A program made the translations under genes and the position numbers. From Aedoeadaptatus ivorii (GTDB lineage Bacteria; Bacillota; Clostridia; Tissierellales; Peptoniphilaceae), in assembly GCF_900638585.1 (NCBI RefSeq), contig NZ_LR134523.1, positions 124,001 to 188,000 of the forward strand: a stretch of DNA of 64,000 bases, in the 5' to 3' direction. Under the pieces are notes generated by a model. That model searched no databases and was not told the origin of the DNA. It was given only the letters and a program-made list of their open reading frames with translations. The number at the start of each line of letters is the position of its first letter. Within the stretch, counting starts at the first letter, position 1. Shown in pieces: positions 8,740 to 21,266 of the stretch.

Positions 8740-8827
8740 AATTTTCGAGTTCAAGAAACTTAGATAATTTAAAACTATTATTATTTAGGCTCTTCCGGTT
8801 CACGCCGAAAGAATCGAAATAAAACGG

Positions 8828-8856
8828 TTGACACAAAATAAATTCGGTGTTACTAT
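8828..8856 (+). promoter_or_regulatory. rRNA promoter P1
   Basis: TTGACA, 17 bp, TACTAT. Confidence 0.75.
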
Positions 8857-8909
8857 ATGAAAGTCGCTTCGAAAGAGCGGAATCGCAAAAAAGAATTTCA
8901 AAAAAGTTC

Positions 8910-8938
8910 TTGACGCGGCGCTGATTTCGAGGTAGTAT
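8910..8938 (+). promoter_or_regulatory. rRNA promoter P2
   Basis: TTGACG, 17 bp, TAGTAT; 82 bp downstream of P1. Confidence 0.75.
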
Positions 8939-9002
8939 ATACAAGTTATCTCTTGAAGGGAAAGCAAGTGTAAACAAAACTTAACAAAGTTTTAAAAAGC
9001 GC

Positions 9003-9031
9003 TTGACAAAGTCTTTTCGAGAAGATATACT
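9003..9031 (+). promoter_or_regulatory. rRNA promoter P3
   Basis: TTGACA, 17 bp, TATACT, a near-consensus promoter. A leader of about 120 nt separates it from the 16S gene. Confidence 0.85.
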
Positions 9032-9161
9032 AAATAAGCTGCTTCACCGAAGCGGCACATTGAACCAAGTTAATTAAATGGTATAAGAGAATAAACCATA
9101 ACACATCTAAGCTTAAAGCGGAAACACAGTCAGTGAATCCGAGTTAGGCAAACTCAAAAGT

Positions 9162-13768
<4,607 letters not shown>

Positions 13769-13800
13769 GCGTAGTTGATTGTGTAGTGATTGTGGGTTGT

Positions 13801-13915
13801 CCGGTGACAATAGCAAGAGGGACACACCTGTTTCCATACCGAACACAGAAGTTAAGCCTCCTAACGCCGATGGTACTTGGTTGGTAACGACCCGGGAGAG
13901 TAGGAAATTGCCGGT
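13801..13915 (+). rRNA. rrf: 5S ribosomal RNA
   Basis: About 115 nt with complementary ends (CCGGTGACAAT / ATTGCCGG) and the conserved CCGAACACAGAAGTTAAG core. It lies 32 bp after 23S and is followed at once by a terminator; no tRNA genes trail the operon. Confidence 0.93.
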
Positions 13916-13924
13916 CATACAAAG

Positions 13925-13963
13925 AACACACGCTGATCCTGAAGGACGGCGTGTGTTTTTTTT
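13925..13963 (+). terminator. rRNA operon terminator
   Basis: AACACACGC / GCGTGTGTT stem with a 15-base loop, then a run of eight T. Confidence 0.9.
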
Positions 13964-14012
13964 GCGTACATACGATAGAAAAAATCGATATAAAACAAAA
14001 ACAGAGGGAAAA

Positions 14013-14342
14013 ATGCGTAAACGGTTCTATGCGCTCTGCCTGATGGCGGCGCTACTGTCGTTTCTGACCGGCCACGCGTCGGCGGAATCGGAAACGGCGG
14101 CGCCTGCGGCAGAAAGCGCGGCGGACACAGCGCGTGATCCCGTAGATGGACCCGCGGCCGACTCCGAAGCGGTGGCCGACGTGCTCGAAGCGGGCACCGA
14201 ACTCGACGCCGAGGCGCTCGCCCGCGCTCCCAAAGCGCTGGGGCCGCCGCGCAAGCGGAAGAAGCGGATGCGGTCGTCGAGGTCCACAGCTTCGACGAGC
14301 TCAAAGCGGAGATTCAAAATGCCGGTTCGAAGAAGACCGTGA
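14013..14342 (+). CDS. N-terminal fragment of Cna-B/beta-helix surface protein (frameshifted)
   Basis: The true start is ATG 14013 behind GAGGG; an open frame reaching back into the 5S gene is spurious. Residues 1-~27 form a signal peptide (M-R-K-R, ALLSFLTGHASA), followed by an Ala/Glu/Asp-rich stretch. After ~75 residues the composition flips to an Arg/Lys/Ser run unlike any surface protein, the mark of a wrong frame. The -1 frame from the GGGG run at 14240-14243 reads G-A-A-A-Q-A-E-E-A-D-A-V-V-E-V and continues directly into the next frame. One missing G explains the break. Confidence 0.7.
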   Translation: MRKRFYALCLMAALLSFLTGHASAESETAAPAAESAADTARDPVDGPAADSEAVADVLEAGTELDAEALARAPKALGPPRKRKKRMRSSRSTASTSSKRRFKMPVRRRP

Positions 14343-15721
14343 TCAAGGTTATGGAGAGCTTCGAATTGACCGAGAAGCTGACCATCGCAAAGGATCAGAA
14401 CATATTGCTTACGGCGGACAACGAACAGACCGCCGAGGAACTCTGGAAGCCCATCGAACAGCCGGCGGATTCGAATGATGCCGGTGAAGAAAAACAGAGA
14501 GAAAGCATTGATGCGGGCAGAAACCGCGGCGAAGAGGCTTTAGAAAAAGCCGATACGCCCCTGCCTTCCGAAGAAGAAGGCGCGATTATTCTAAAGCGCG
14601 CAAAAGAGTTTGTGGAAGATACTTTATTTGCAATCTTTGGTACGTTGACATGGGGCGACGAAGATAGCGCCATCCATATCGACGGAATCGAAGAAGTAGA
14701 GACGGAATTCGACGATCGCGGCGCTATTGCCACGGTAGAAAACGGCGGCAGCTTGACCCTAAAGAACGGCACGGTGATGCACGCCAATAACAAACACGGC
14801 TACACCGCGCCGATCAAGGTAAAGAAGGGCGGTACCTTCACGATGGAAGGCGGCCGCATCTCCCATAACAAATCCTATGAGCGGATCGATCCCGACTACA
14901 ATCGTCCCACTTCGTCGGGCGCGGTCTATGTAGACCCCGGCAGCACCTTCCATATGACCGGCGGCATGATCGACAACAACGACGGCGGCATGAGCGGCGG
15001 CGTGTTTGCCGGCAGCCTGTTCGGCAGCACAGGCGATCCCGCCCGGGTGATCATCGACGGCGGCATCATCGCAAACAACAGATCGAATACGCGGTACCAG
15101 TCCGGCGGGGGGATTACGATCTACCCCAAGGCGGAGCTGCATATGAACGACGGCATTGTAGCGGGCAACAAATCCGGTTCCGGCGGCGGGATCGCCGTGT
15201 CGGATCAGTTTCTCAGTGAATTTTCGAACATTATAAATCGCGAATACGCCAATACACCGGCAGATTACGAAAAACATTTGGAAGAAAATAAATCCGAGGC
15301 CTTTATCGACGGCGGACTGATCTACAAAAACAAAGCATCCGCCGTCGGCGGCTTGGTCTATGTGGACACGAATTTCGTCCACTTCGGCAAGACCATGATT
15401 TTGGATAACAAATCCGGGAACTTCGGCGGCGGGGTCTATATCTCCTTTCCGCCTCGCATTCAGACCCTCGAGAATTTGTTGATTACGGAAAACACGGCGA
15501 TTGCCACCTGGATCGATTCCTTCGGCGGCGACGGCGGCGGATTGTGGAACTGCCCCACGGGCTATGTCCACATCGGCGACAAGCACACCGTCTACGTCTT
15601 CGACAACGAGGCCAAAGGGAGGGGTAAGGACATCGGCTTTTTCGAAAAGACGAAGTACTTCCTCTTAAACAAAGAAAATATTCAAGACAAATTCTACTCC
15701 CACATTCTACGCATTCGGTGA
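14339..15721 (+). CDS. Beta-helix domain of Cna-B surface protein (middle fragment)
   Basis: In sense, this frame starts near 14245, before the listed ATG (D-E-L-K-A-E-I-Q-N-A-G-S-K-K-T leads in). It encodes a ~300-residue right-handed parallel beta-helix typical of adhesins: many turns of the form G-G-x-I-x-x-N (VENGGSLTLKNG, GGTFTMEGGRISHN, GGMIDNN, DGGIIANN, DGGLIYKN). The frame ends at 15721 with I-L-R-I-R, out of register: one extra C in the CCC run at 15699-15701 cuts it from the Cna-B region. Extracellular adhesion or scaffold function is inferred from architecture. Confidence 0.75.
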   Translation: MIKVMESFELTEKLTIAKDQNILLTADNEQTAEELWKPIEQPADSNDAGEEKQRESIDAGRNRGEEALEKADTPLPSEEEGAIILKRAKEFVEDTLFAIFGTLTWGDEDSAIHIDGIEEVETEFDDRGAIATVENGGSLTLKNGTVMHANNKHGYTAPIKVKKGGTFTMEGGRISHNKSYERIDPDYNRPTSSGAVYVDPGSTFHMTGGMIDNNDGGMSGGVFAGSLFGSTGDPARVIIDGGIIANNRSNTRYQSGGGITIYPKAELHMNDGIVAGNKSGSGGGIAVSDQFLSEFSNIINREYANTPADYEKHLEENKSEAFIDGGLIYKNKASAVGGLVYVDTNFVHFGKTMILDNKSGNFGGGVYISFPPRIQTLENLLITENTAIATWIDSFGGDGGGLWNCPTGYVHIGDKHTVYVFDNEAKGRGKDIGFFEKTKYFLLNKENIQDKFYSHILRIR

Positions 15722-15746
15722 ACTGAACGTAGAAAAGAGTTGGAAG

Positions 15747-17495
15747 GTGCCGGAAGCGCAACTGCCGAAGAGCGTAACCCTATACCTCCGCCTGGACGGC
15801 GAGCGGATCGTCGACGGCTACGACGAAGCTGGCAAACCCATCTACCGCACCCTGACCTTGACGAAAGAGGACGGTTGGAAGGGCAGCTTCGACAAGCTGG
15901 ACCCCGGTGCCCTGGCGAAGGGCCGCTACACGCTGGAAGAAGATTCCGACGTATTTGCGCCGAAGTTTACGCCCAAGGACGACACCTACGACATTCGCAT
16001 CGAGTATGCGGACAATTACAAACCGGAAGCAGATCTGACCGACGACGGATTGATCCGCCTGCTCCCCACCAAGGATCACTTTAAAGATTTTGCCGGCAAT
16101 ATTACTTTGAACCTGCACAAGGACGGCAAGGTCATCGACTCGCAAGTATTTACTTGGAATAAAATTCCCCATCCGGTTTTGGATGGAGAATTCCTCACGG
16201 AGTTAGACAAAGAAGTCGTCTTCAAGTCCCTGTCTCTCCCCAGCTATGGCACGGGGATTCGCGTACGAAGCTATGACCTCGTAACCAACGAACCAGGGTT
16301 TACGACCTACGACTTCTATCTCAAGCAAGGGGAAGACGGGTTCTACACCCTCTACCTGCCGCGGCTTGTGATCGACGGCGTGCCCTACGAGTTGTTTAAT
16401 GTCACCAAGATGGAACCGAATAAGTACGGCTCGTATGGTAAGGAAAGTATAATCTTGCCCGGTGATACCGAAAATACGGGCATGGCGACAGAAAACCACA
16501 AGGGACCCGGCCATGAAATCGAGATTTCGAAGCGCTGGAAAGGCGAGGGCAATGCCCCCGATTCGATTACCGTTGTGGTCGTCTCCGAAAACGGCGACAC
16601 GCGCGAGGTCGTCCTCAATGCAGACGGCGATTGGCAAGACCGCATCGCCGACTTGGAGGGAACCTTCCGCAAGCACGGCTACATCATTCGAGAAGCAAAG
16701 GTACCGGGCTACACCGGCACCGTAGATACGAATAAGAACTTGCGGATCGTCGATAAGGACGGCAAAGACGTAGAAATCATAAAGGAAGAGGACGGATCCT
16801 ATCTCATCCGCTATCCCGAAGGGATGAAGGTGACCGAGATCCTGGACGTCATCCTCACCAATACCGCCACGCCGCCGGATACGTCGGACAATCCGCCGGA
16901 GGAACCGAACTACGGCGAGCTCATTGTCTCGAAGACGGTGATCGGCGAAGAAAGCGGCAAGGACTTCCGTTTCCGCGTTGTCCTACAAGACGCGAACGGT
17001 GCAGAGCTTAAGGATGTCTTCGATTACTTGAAAGAGCGGATCGACGGCGAAACCCTGCGCGGCTCGATTCAGAGCGGTGAGATCTTTACGCTGAAAGGCG
17101 GAGAGACCTTCCGCATCTTAAAACTCTCCTACGGCACGAGCTATATCGTAGAGGAATTGGACAAAGCAGGCTATACCGTGACCGAAAGATATACCCAAGG
17201 TGTGATCGGAGCGGCAGAGATCCGGGTAGAATTTACAAACCATAAGATCCCGCAAGAACCGCCGGTAACGCCTCCGGAAGTACCGGAAGAACCGCCGGTA
17301 ACACCGCCGGAAGTACCGGAAGAACCGCCGGTAACGCCGCCGGATACACCCAAGGTGCCGCCCTTTGATAAGATTACCAAAAATCCCAAGGGCAAAGCGC
17401 CGCAGACCGGCATCGACGGCATCGGAATGTACCAGGCCGCCATGCTGTTGGCCATGGGCGGATTGGCCTATATGGAAAGTAAGAAAAGACGATAA
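15747..17495 (+). CDS. Cna-B repeat region with APQTG sorting signal (C-terminal fragment)
   Basis: The listed ATG is internal; in-frame sequence upstream (from ~15702) reads F-Y-A-F-G-E-L-N-V-E-K-S-W, the usual first strand of a Cna-B domain. At least two Cna-B-like domains follow (V-E-K-S-W and I-E-I-S-K-R-W-K starts), then a pilin-type domain from ~16915 (L-I-V-S-K-T-V-I-G) with Y-x-V-x-E as expected for isopeptide-bond domains. A Pro-rich wall spacer of three 11-residue repeats leads to A-P-Q-T-G, a hydrophobic span and K-K-R-R, a sortase sorting signal. Class C sortases are encoded at 61702-64000. Restored, the gene runs 14013-17495, about 1,160 residues. Confidence 0.8.
   Translation: MPEAQLPKSVTLYLRLDGERIVDGYDEAGKPIYRTLTLTKEDGWKGSFDKLDPGALAKGRYTLEEDSDVFAPKFTPKDDTYDIRIEYADNYKPEADLTDDGLIRLLPTKDHFKDFAGNITLNLHKDGKVIDSQVFTWNKIPHPVLDGEFLTELDKEVVFKSLSLPSYGTGIRVRSYDLVTNEPGFTTYDFYLKQGEDGFYTLYLPRLVIDGVPYELFNVTKMEPNKYGSYGKESIILPGDTENTGMATENHKGPGHEIEISKRWKGEGNAPDSITVVVVSENGDTREVVLNADGDWQDRIADLEGTFRKHGYIIREAKVPGYTGTVDTNKNLRIVDKDGKDVEIIKEEDGSYLIRYPEGMKVTEILDVILTNTATPPDTSDNPPEEPNYGELIVSKTVIGEESGKDFRFRVVLQDANGAELKDVFDYLKERIDGETLRGSIQSGEIFTLKGGETFRILKLSYGTSYIVEELDKAGYTVTERYTQGVIGAAEIRVEFTNHKIPQEPPVTPPEVPEEPPVTPPEVPEEPPVTPPDTPKVPPFDKITKNPKGKAPQTGIDGIGMYQAAMLLAMGGLAYMESKKRR
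17256..17346 (+). repeat. 33-bp tandem repeat coding the Pro-rich wall spacer
   Basis: Units start at 17256, 17289 and 17322, each coding E-P-P-V-T-P-P-(E/D)-V/T-P-(E/K). Such coding repeats readily change copy number. Confidence 0.8.
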
Positions 17496-17507
17496 CACAA
17501 ATTGTAT

Positions 17508-17536
17508 GAGGCATCCCTACGGGGATGTCTTTTTAT
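17508..17536 (+). terminator. Rho-independent terminator after surface protein
   Basis: GCATCCC-TACG-GGGATGT then CTTTTT. Confidence 0.75.
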
Positions 17537-17616
17537 GTGGTGAATGTATGAACCCTCGCAAGCTAAAGGCGAGAGGAACTCCGGTCGAATAAAGGAAAAT
17601 TAATATCAAAAACCCC

Positions 17617-17645
17617 TTGCAATTTCTCCAAGAGGTCTATATAAT
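17617..17645 (+). promoter_or_regulatory. Promoter of flavodoxin operon
   Basis: TTGCAA, 17 bp, TATAAT. Predicted transcription start at about 17651, exactly where the leader hairpin begins. Confidence 0.8.
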
Positions 17646-17650
17646 GAAGT

Positions 17651-17743
17651 TGTAAACGATATGAATTATCAACTCGACGGTACATATTCGATAAGTCGTG
17701 TCGTTTACACCAAAACAGACGGTTGTTTTACGGTACCGTCGAG
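17651..17743 (+). promoter_or_regulatory. Structured leader RNA with loop-tail pseudoknot, candidate riboswitch
   Basis: Bases 17651-17664 pair with 17696-17709 (14 bp, two G-U), then, past one A-G mismatch, TTATC (17666-17670) pairs with GATAA (17690-17694). The 19-base loop contains CTCGACGGTAC (17673-17683), whose perfect 11-bp complement GTACCGTCGAG lies downstream at 17733-17743, 7 bp before the ribosome site. A competing local hairpin GACGGT/ACCGTC (17718-17723 with 17735-17740) uses the same bases. Two mutually exclusive states next to the Shine-Dalgarno suggest translational control. I do not recognise a named RNA class. Confidence 0.6.
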
Positions 17744-17762
17744 GGAATAGAAAGGAGGAACT

Positions 17763-18182
17763 ATGATTCCTGTGGTGTACTGGTCCGGAACGGGCAATAC
17801 GGAAGCCATGGCTAAGGCGGTGGCGGAAGGAATTGCCAATGCCGGCGGCGAAGCGGAGCTGATCGAGGTTGCAGATGCGACCGCGGATACGGTTCGCGCG
17901 GCGGAAAAGATCGCCTTCGGATGCCCCGCCATGGGCGCAGAGGAACTGGAAGAATCCTATATGCGGCCCTTTATGGACGAGGTAAATTCCGATCTCAAAG
18001 GCAAACACGTCCTCCTCTTCGGCTCCTATGAGTGGGCCGACGGAGAGTGGATGGAGCGTTGGGAGGACGAGGTCCGCGGATTGGGCGTCGCCTCGGTAGA
18101 CGTCTTGATCGTAAAGGGCACGCCGACGGAAGAGGACGCGAATGACTGTATGGCAAGCGGCGGCGCGCTTTGTAAAGCGTAA
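17763..18182 (+). CDS. Flavodoxin
   Basis: A 139-residue short-chain flavodoxin, a soluble FMN protein that carries single electrons in place of ferredoxin. The phosphate-binding loop W-S-G-T-G-N-T-E at ~9-16 is complete, and the isoalloxazine-side loops are visible as G-C-P-A-M-G-A-E-E-L (~57-66) and F-G-S-Y-E-W-A-D-G (~87-95). Length is normal for the family. AAAGGAGG precedes ATG 17763 by 5 bp. It overlaps the next gene by 41 bp and is preceded by a structured leader. Flavodoxin next to DUF3793 is a recurrent pairing in Clostridia, generally linked to iron limitation; no Fur box is obvious here. Confidence 0.92.
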   Translation: MIPVVYWSGTGNTEAMAKAVAEGIANAGGEAELIEVADATADTVRAAEKIAFGCPAMGAEELEESYMRPFMDEVNSDLKGKHVLLFGSYEWADGEWMERWEDEVRGLGVASVDVLIVKGTPTEEDANDCMASGGALCKA

Positions 18183-18753
18183 GCTCAAAGAAAATACCCT
18201 CACTTATCTGGAAAACTGCAGAGATTGCGGTGACGGGGAATATCTCCTCGCCCTCCTAAAACTTTACACGGCGCCCACCGTATTTGCGGCAAAGACCGGC
18301 ACGCTGGTCAATCTGAACGCGGGCGGGCGCGATCTGTATCGCTGTTGGCGTTGTAACGATTCGCTCCGAAAGGCAATACCCCTTGCGTATCTGGAGCTTG
18401 AAAACGAAAAGGGAACGCCACTCTTGTACTTTTACCATCCGAAGCGCCTGAAACGGCGCCTTGCGCGGCGGGATTGCCGGGCATTTTTAGAGAATCGCGG
18501 CTATGTATATACGAGCGCTGCGGAGGCACTCCGCGAGTTGCGTGCGCGGTTTCGGACGGGATGCCCCGACGAGATCGGCATATTTCTCGGCTATCCCCCG
18601 GCGGATGTGCAGGCTTTCAGTGAAAAGCGCGAGCATCGCTATGTCGACTATTGGAAGTGCTACGAGCATATTTTCCGATCGAAAGTCCTATTTTTTCTGT
18701 ACGATGTTTCCAAACACTTTGTCATTCAAAGAACGATATACCTTCCCGAATAG
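18142..18753 (+). CDS. DUF3793 family protein
   Basis: A 203-residue cytoplasmic protein of unknown function. The family pattern shows in Y-T-A-P-T-V-F-A-A-K-T (~40-50), near the N-terminus, and in I-G-I-F-L-G-Y-P-P-A-D-V (~146-157) followed by Y-W-K-C-Y. Four Cys (N-C-R-D-C and C-W-R-C) form two C-x2-C pairs, which could hold a metal; this is an observation, not a known family feature. The only in-frame ATG lies 41 bp inside the flavodoxin gene, so the start is uncertain, but translational coupling is likely. A terminator follows. Confidence 0.7.
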   Translation: MTVWQAAARFVKRKLKENTLTYLENCRDCGDGEYLLALLKLYTAPTVFAAKTGTLVNLNAGGRDLYRCWRCNDSLRKAIPLAYLELENEKGTPLLYFYHPKRLKRRLARRDCRAFLENRGYVYTSAAEALRELRARFRTGCPDEIGIFLGYPPADVQAFSEKREHRYVDYWKCYEHIFRSKVLFFLYDVSKHFVIQRTIYLPE

Positions 18754-18800
18754 AACGATCAATCCTAGATGAAAACTACTTTTCCTAAACCATACAAAGG

Positions 18801-18824
18801 CGGACTCGAGAGAGTCCGTTTTTT
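18801..18824 (+). terminator. Rho-independent terminator after DUF3793
   Basis: CGGACTC-GAGA-GAGTCCG then six T. Confidence 0.88.
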
Positions 18825-18859
18825 GTTTGCGCCGATTTAGAAATATTTTGAAAAAAGAG

Positions 18860-18897
18860 TTGACACTGTATTAAGACGATAGTACAATATGATTGTA
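18860..18897 (+). promoter_or_regulatory. Promoter and palindromic operator of GntR-ABC operon
   Basis: TTGACA (18860), 17 bp, TACAAT (18883-18888). The -10 box is one arm of a perfect palindrome TACAAT-ATG-ATTGTA (18883-18897). In addition TGTATTAAG occurs twice, at 18867 and 18894. A repressor bound here would block RNA polymerase, so auto-repression by the GntR protein encoded 35 bp downstream is likely. Confidence 0.7.
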
Positions 18898-18931
18898 TTA
18901 AGGAAGTGATACAGATTGGAGAGGAGGTCCC

Positions 18932-19315
18932 ATGGACTTTGACGCAAGTCGGCCGATCTATCTGCAACTCTACGAGGTATTTCGTCGCCATATCGCGGCG
19001 GGGGAATGGCCCGGGGGCGAGAAGATCGAATCGGTGCGGAATTTGGCGAAGGCGTATCGGGTCAATCCCAATACGGTACAGCGGGCATTGGCGGAATTGG
19101 AAAGGGAGGATTTGATCGTGACGGATCGCACCAGAGGAAAATATGTAACCGAAGACGAGAATTTGATCGCGCTCTTGGGGCGGGACGCGTTTGTAGAAGC
19201 GTGTAGGGAGCTTCGGCGCATCGCCGACGACCTGTCGATGAGCAAGGAAGTGGCATTGAAACTGCTGTCGGAACAGTGGGAGAGAGGAGGAGACGATGGA
19301 AGCCGTACGCATTAA
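18932..19315 (+). CDS. GntR-family transcriptional regulator (YtrA subfamily)
   Basis: A 127-residue regulator. Residues ~8-75 form the GntR winged helix-turn-helix (P-I-Y-L-Q-L-Y at the start, I-E-S-V-R-N-L-A, V-N-P-N-T-V-Q-R-A-L-A-E-L-E, then a wing with T-D-R-T-R-G-K-Y-V). The C-terminal part is only ~50 residues of helix, the short dimerisation tail that defines the YtrA subfamily, whose members repress ABC-transporter operons. GAGGAGG sits before ATG 18932. It overlaps the ATPase gene by 20 bp, fitting a self-regulated GntR-ABC operon. The inducing signal (in relatives, cell-wall or membrane-active compounds) is unknown here. Confidence 0.88.
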   Translation: MDFDASRPIYLQLYEVFRRHIAAGEWPGGEKIESVRNLAKAYRVNPNTVQRALAELEREDLIVTDRTRGKYVTEDENLIALLGRDAFVEACRELRRIADDLSMSKEVALKLLSEQWERGGDDGSRTH

Positions 19316-19991
19316 CGAACTCTCGATGGGATACCGCGATACGCTCGTGCTCGACGATTTGGAGCTCGCGATACCCGCCGGCAGTATGGTGGGGCTTTTG
19401 GGGCCCAACGGCGCCGGCAAGACGACCTTGTTAAAGATCCTTGCGGGCCTGGAGATGGCCTACCAAGGCGAAGTTAAGATCTGCGGCAGCGTCCCGGGGC
19501 CTACGAGCAAGGCGAAGGTCAGCTACCAGCCCGACCATTTGCCCCTCGCCAAGGATATGCGGGTGAAGGAGACGACGGCGCTTTACGAGACGTTTTTCGA
19601 GGACTTCGACACAAAGCGGGCCAATTTTATGATCCGGCGTTTGGGTCTCGATCGGGAGAGCCGGATTCGGGAGATGAGCAAGGGCATGCGAGATAAACTG
19701 CAGATCGCGCTCACCCTTTCCCGCCGGGCGGAGGTCTATCTCTTGGACGAGCCCATCGGCGGGGTGGATCCTGCGGCGAGAAGCGGCGTGATCGACGCCA
19801 TACTCGACGGCTTCGACGACGGCGCGACGCTGATCATCTCCACCCATATGGTGGCGGACATCGAACCGTTGATCGATCGGGCGGTGTTCCTCGGCGGCGG
19901 AAAGGCGTTGCTCAACGAGAACGTGGAAACGCTACGGGCGGTACACGGCAAGGGATTGGAAGAGATTTTTCGGGAGGTGTATGATGCGTAA
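19296..19991 (+). CDS. ABC transporter ATP-binding protein
   Basis: A 231-residue ABC ATPase. Walker A G-P-N-G-A-G-K-T-T at ~37-45, Q-loop Y-Q-P-D at ~74-77, a degenerate signature (M-S-K-G-M in place of LSGGQ) at ~126, Walker B V-Y-L-L-D-E-P with D-loop G-G-V-D, and switch His in I-I-S-T-H-M. The M-S-K-G-M form is common in YtrB/EcsA-like transporters. It overlaps both the regulator upstream and the permease downstream (11 bp), so all three are translated together. Function as the motor of a small two-gene exporter is inferred. Confidence 0.88.
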   Translation: MEAVRINELSMGYRDTLVLDDLELAIPAGSMVGLLGPNGAGKTTLLKILAGLEMAYQGEVKICGSVPGPTSKAKVSYQPDHLPLAKDMRVKETTALYETFFEDFDTKRANFMIRRLGLDRESRIREMSKGMRDKLQIALTLSRRAEVYLLDEPIGGVDPAARSGVIDAILDGFDDGATLIISTHMVADIEPLIDRAVFLGGGKALLNENVETLRAVHGKGLEEIFREVYDA

Positions 19992-20748
19992 GCTGCTGGG
20001 ATACTTTTTTAAGCGGGATCAAGTGGTGCTCTTGTCGGCATTCGGCATTTCTCTCTTGGCGTGTCTGATCAGCCGGGCAAATGCCGCACCGGAGGTGACG
20101 CTCTTTGCGGCGATGGCCATCTATGTCGCTGCGGTCGCGGGCGGGATTGTCGTATTGGCGCGCGACTACCGGGCGTTCTGCGGCGATCGTTCCCCGTTTT
20201 TTGCCGCCCTTCCCCTTACGGGGCGGCAGGTCGTCGGCGCGCGGTTTGCCTATCTCGGTCTCCTTTTGCTCCTAATGAGCCTGATCGGGGCCTTTATGGG
20301 TGCGCGCCTGTTGGTATTGTTCTCTGCGGCGATCGGCGGCCAGTTAAATTTCGTCATCGAACAACTGAAAGTCATGTATTCGCAGCCGAGCGGCATCGCT
20401 CTCATCGGCAGCCTGTTTTTGCTTAATCTGGGCACGCAGGTCGCACTGTGGTTGTTTGCGGTTTCGGTGGGGAGCGAACGCACCCTTCGGCGCTTTAGCT
20501 TCGGCGGGCCGGTCCTCGTGTATATCCTCACCGCCCTCGGAATCGGTGCCATAGACACCCTTTTGGGGGCGCTCTTTCCCTTCGGCTTTGTCTTTGAATG
20601 GGGACGCGGATTTTTCTTCGGCGCGATTCAGCCGGAACAGGAGCTGTTCGGACTACCGCTCACCATTTGGATCGTGTCGGCACTGTGTGTCGCCCTCGGC
20701 CTCTGGCGGAGCGCGTATAGCCACAATCAAAAACTTTCGGCGTATTGA
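19981..20748 (+). CDS. ABC transporter permease (hydrophobic membrane protein)
   Basis: A 255-residue protein with about six hydrophobic segments (around residues 15-35, 40-60, 85-115, 135-160, 175-200 and 230-248), the shape of ABC-2-type permeases. A second ATG immediately follows the first (M-M-R-K), so the start may be 19984; GGGAGG lies close upstream. It has no recognisable substrate motif and is the membrane partner of the preceding ATPase. A terminator follows at 20755. Confidence 0.75.
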   Translation: MMRKLLGYFFKRDQVVLLSAFGISLLACLISRANAAPEVTLFAAMAIYVAAVAGGIVVLARDYRAFCGDRSPFFAALPLTGRQVVGARFAYLGLLLLLMSLIGAFMGARLLVLFSAAIGGQLNFVIEQLKVMYSQPSGIALIGSLFLLNLGTQVALWLFAVSVGSERTLRRFSFGGPVLVYILTALGIGAIDTLLGALFPFGFVFEWGRGFFFGAIQPEQELFGLPLTIWIVSALCVALGLWRSAYSHNQKLSAY

Positions 20749-20754
20749 GAAAGA

Positions 20755-20787
20755 AGGCGCGTACCGGTGTGTACGCGTCTTTTTTTT
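20755..20787 (+). terminator. Rho-independent terminator after GntR-ABC operon
   Basis: GGCGCGTAC / GTACGCGTC stem with a short loop and a T-run. Confidence 0.85.
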
Positions 20788-20836
20788 GGAGAAAGGGCGC
20801 GGGGTGTAGTGAGGTAGACTGCGCAGCCCACCCCCT

Positions 20837-21005
20837 TGTCATTCTGAGCGAGGAACTCCGTTCCGAGTCGAAGAATCTCTTTCCCTGTGAGGGGTTAGCG
20901 TAAAAGCCGGGGCCGAACCGCGCGATGAGGTTTTTGTCGTCAATGTGACCCGCAATAGCTCACTAGAGATCCGTTCGACTCCGCTGCGCTCCGCTCAGGA
21001 TGACA
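20837..21005. repeat. Palindrome-ended intergenic repeat, copy 1 of tandem array
   Basis: Begins TGTCATTCTGAGCG and ends CGCTCAGGATGACA, nearly perfect inverted ends. Inside the left end is the arm GAGTCGAAGAATCTCTT; inside the right end is GAGATCCGTTCGACTC, again complementary to it. No coding capacity; short antisense frames over it are not real. Resembles the widespread 'TGTCATTCTGAGCG...' intergenic repeats. Confidence 0.85.
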
Positions 21006-21052
21006 GTGTAGGGGATTCGCAATAGCTTCTGCCGTACCGCACGATCCACCCT

Positions 21053-21219
21053 TGTCATTCTGAGCGAGGAATTTATTCCGAGTCGAAGAATCTCTTTCTC
21101 TGTAAGGGGTTAGCGTAAAGCCGGGGCCGTACCACACGATGAGGCTTTTATCGTCAATGTGACCCGCAATAGTTCACTAGAGATCCGTTCGACTCCGCTG
21201 CGCTCCGCTCAGGATGACA
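21053..21219. repeat. Intergenic repeat, copy 2
   Basis: 167 bp, same ends as copy 1 and the same internal sequence with few changes; 47-bp linker from copy 1. Confidence 0.85.
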
Positions 21220-21266
21220 GTGTAGGGGATTCGCAATAGCTTCTGCCGTACCGCACGATCCACCCT

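Noticed and set aside
13779-14012. Upstream extension of the adhesin frame into the 5S gene
   Set aside because: It crosses 5S and the rRNA terminator; ATG 14013 with a signal peptide is the sensible start.
17640-17760. Fur box controlling flavodoxin
   Set aside because: No GATAAT-type 19-bp palindrome is present; the inverted repeats seen fit RNA pairing better.
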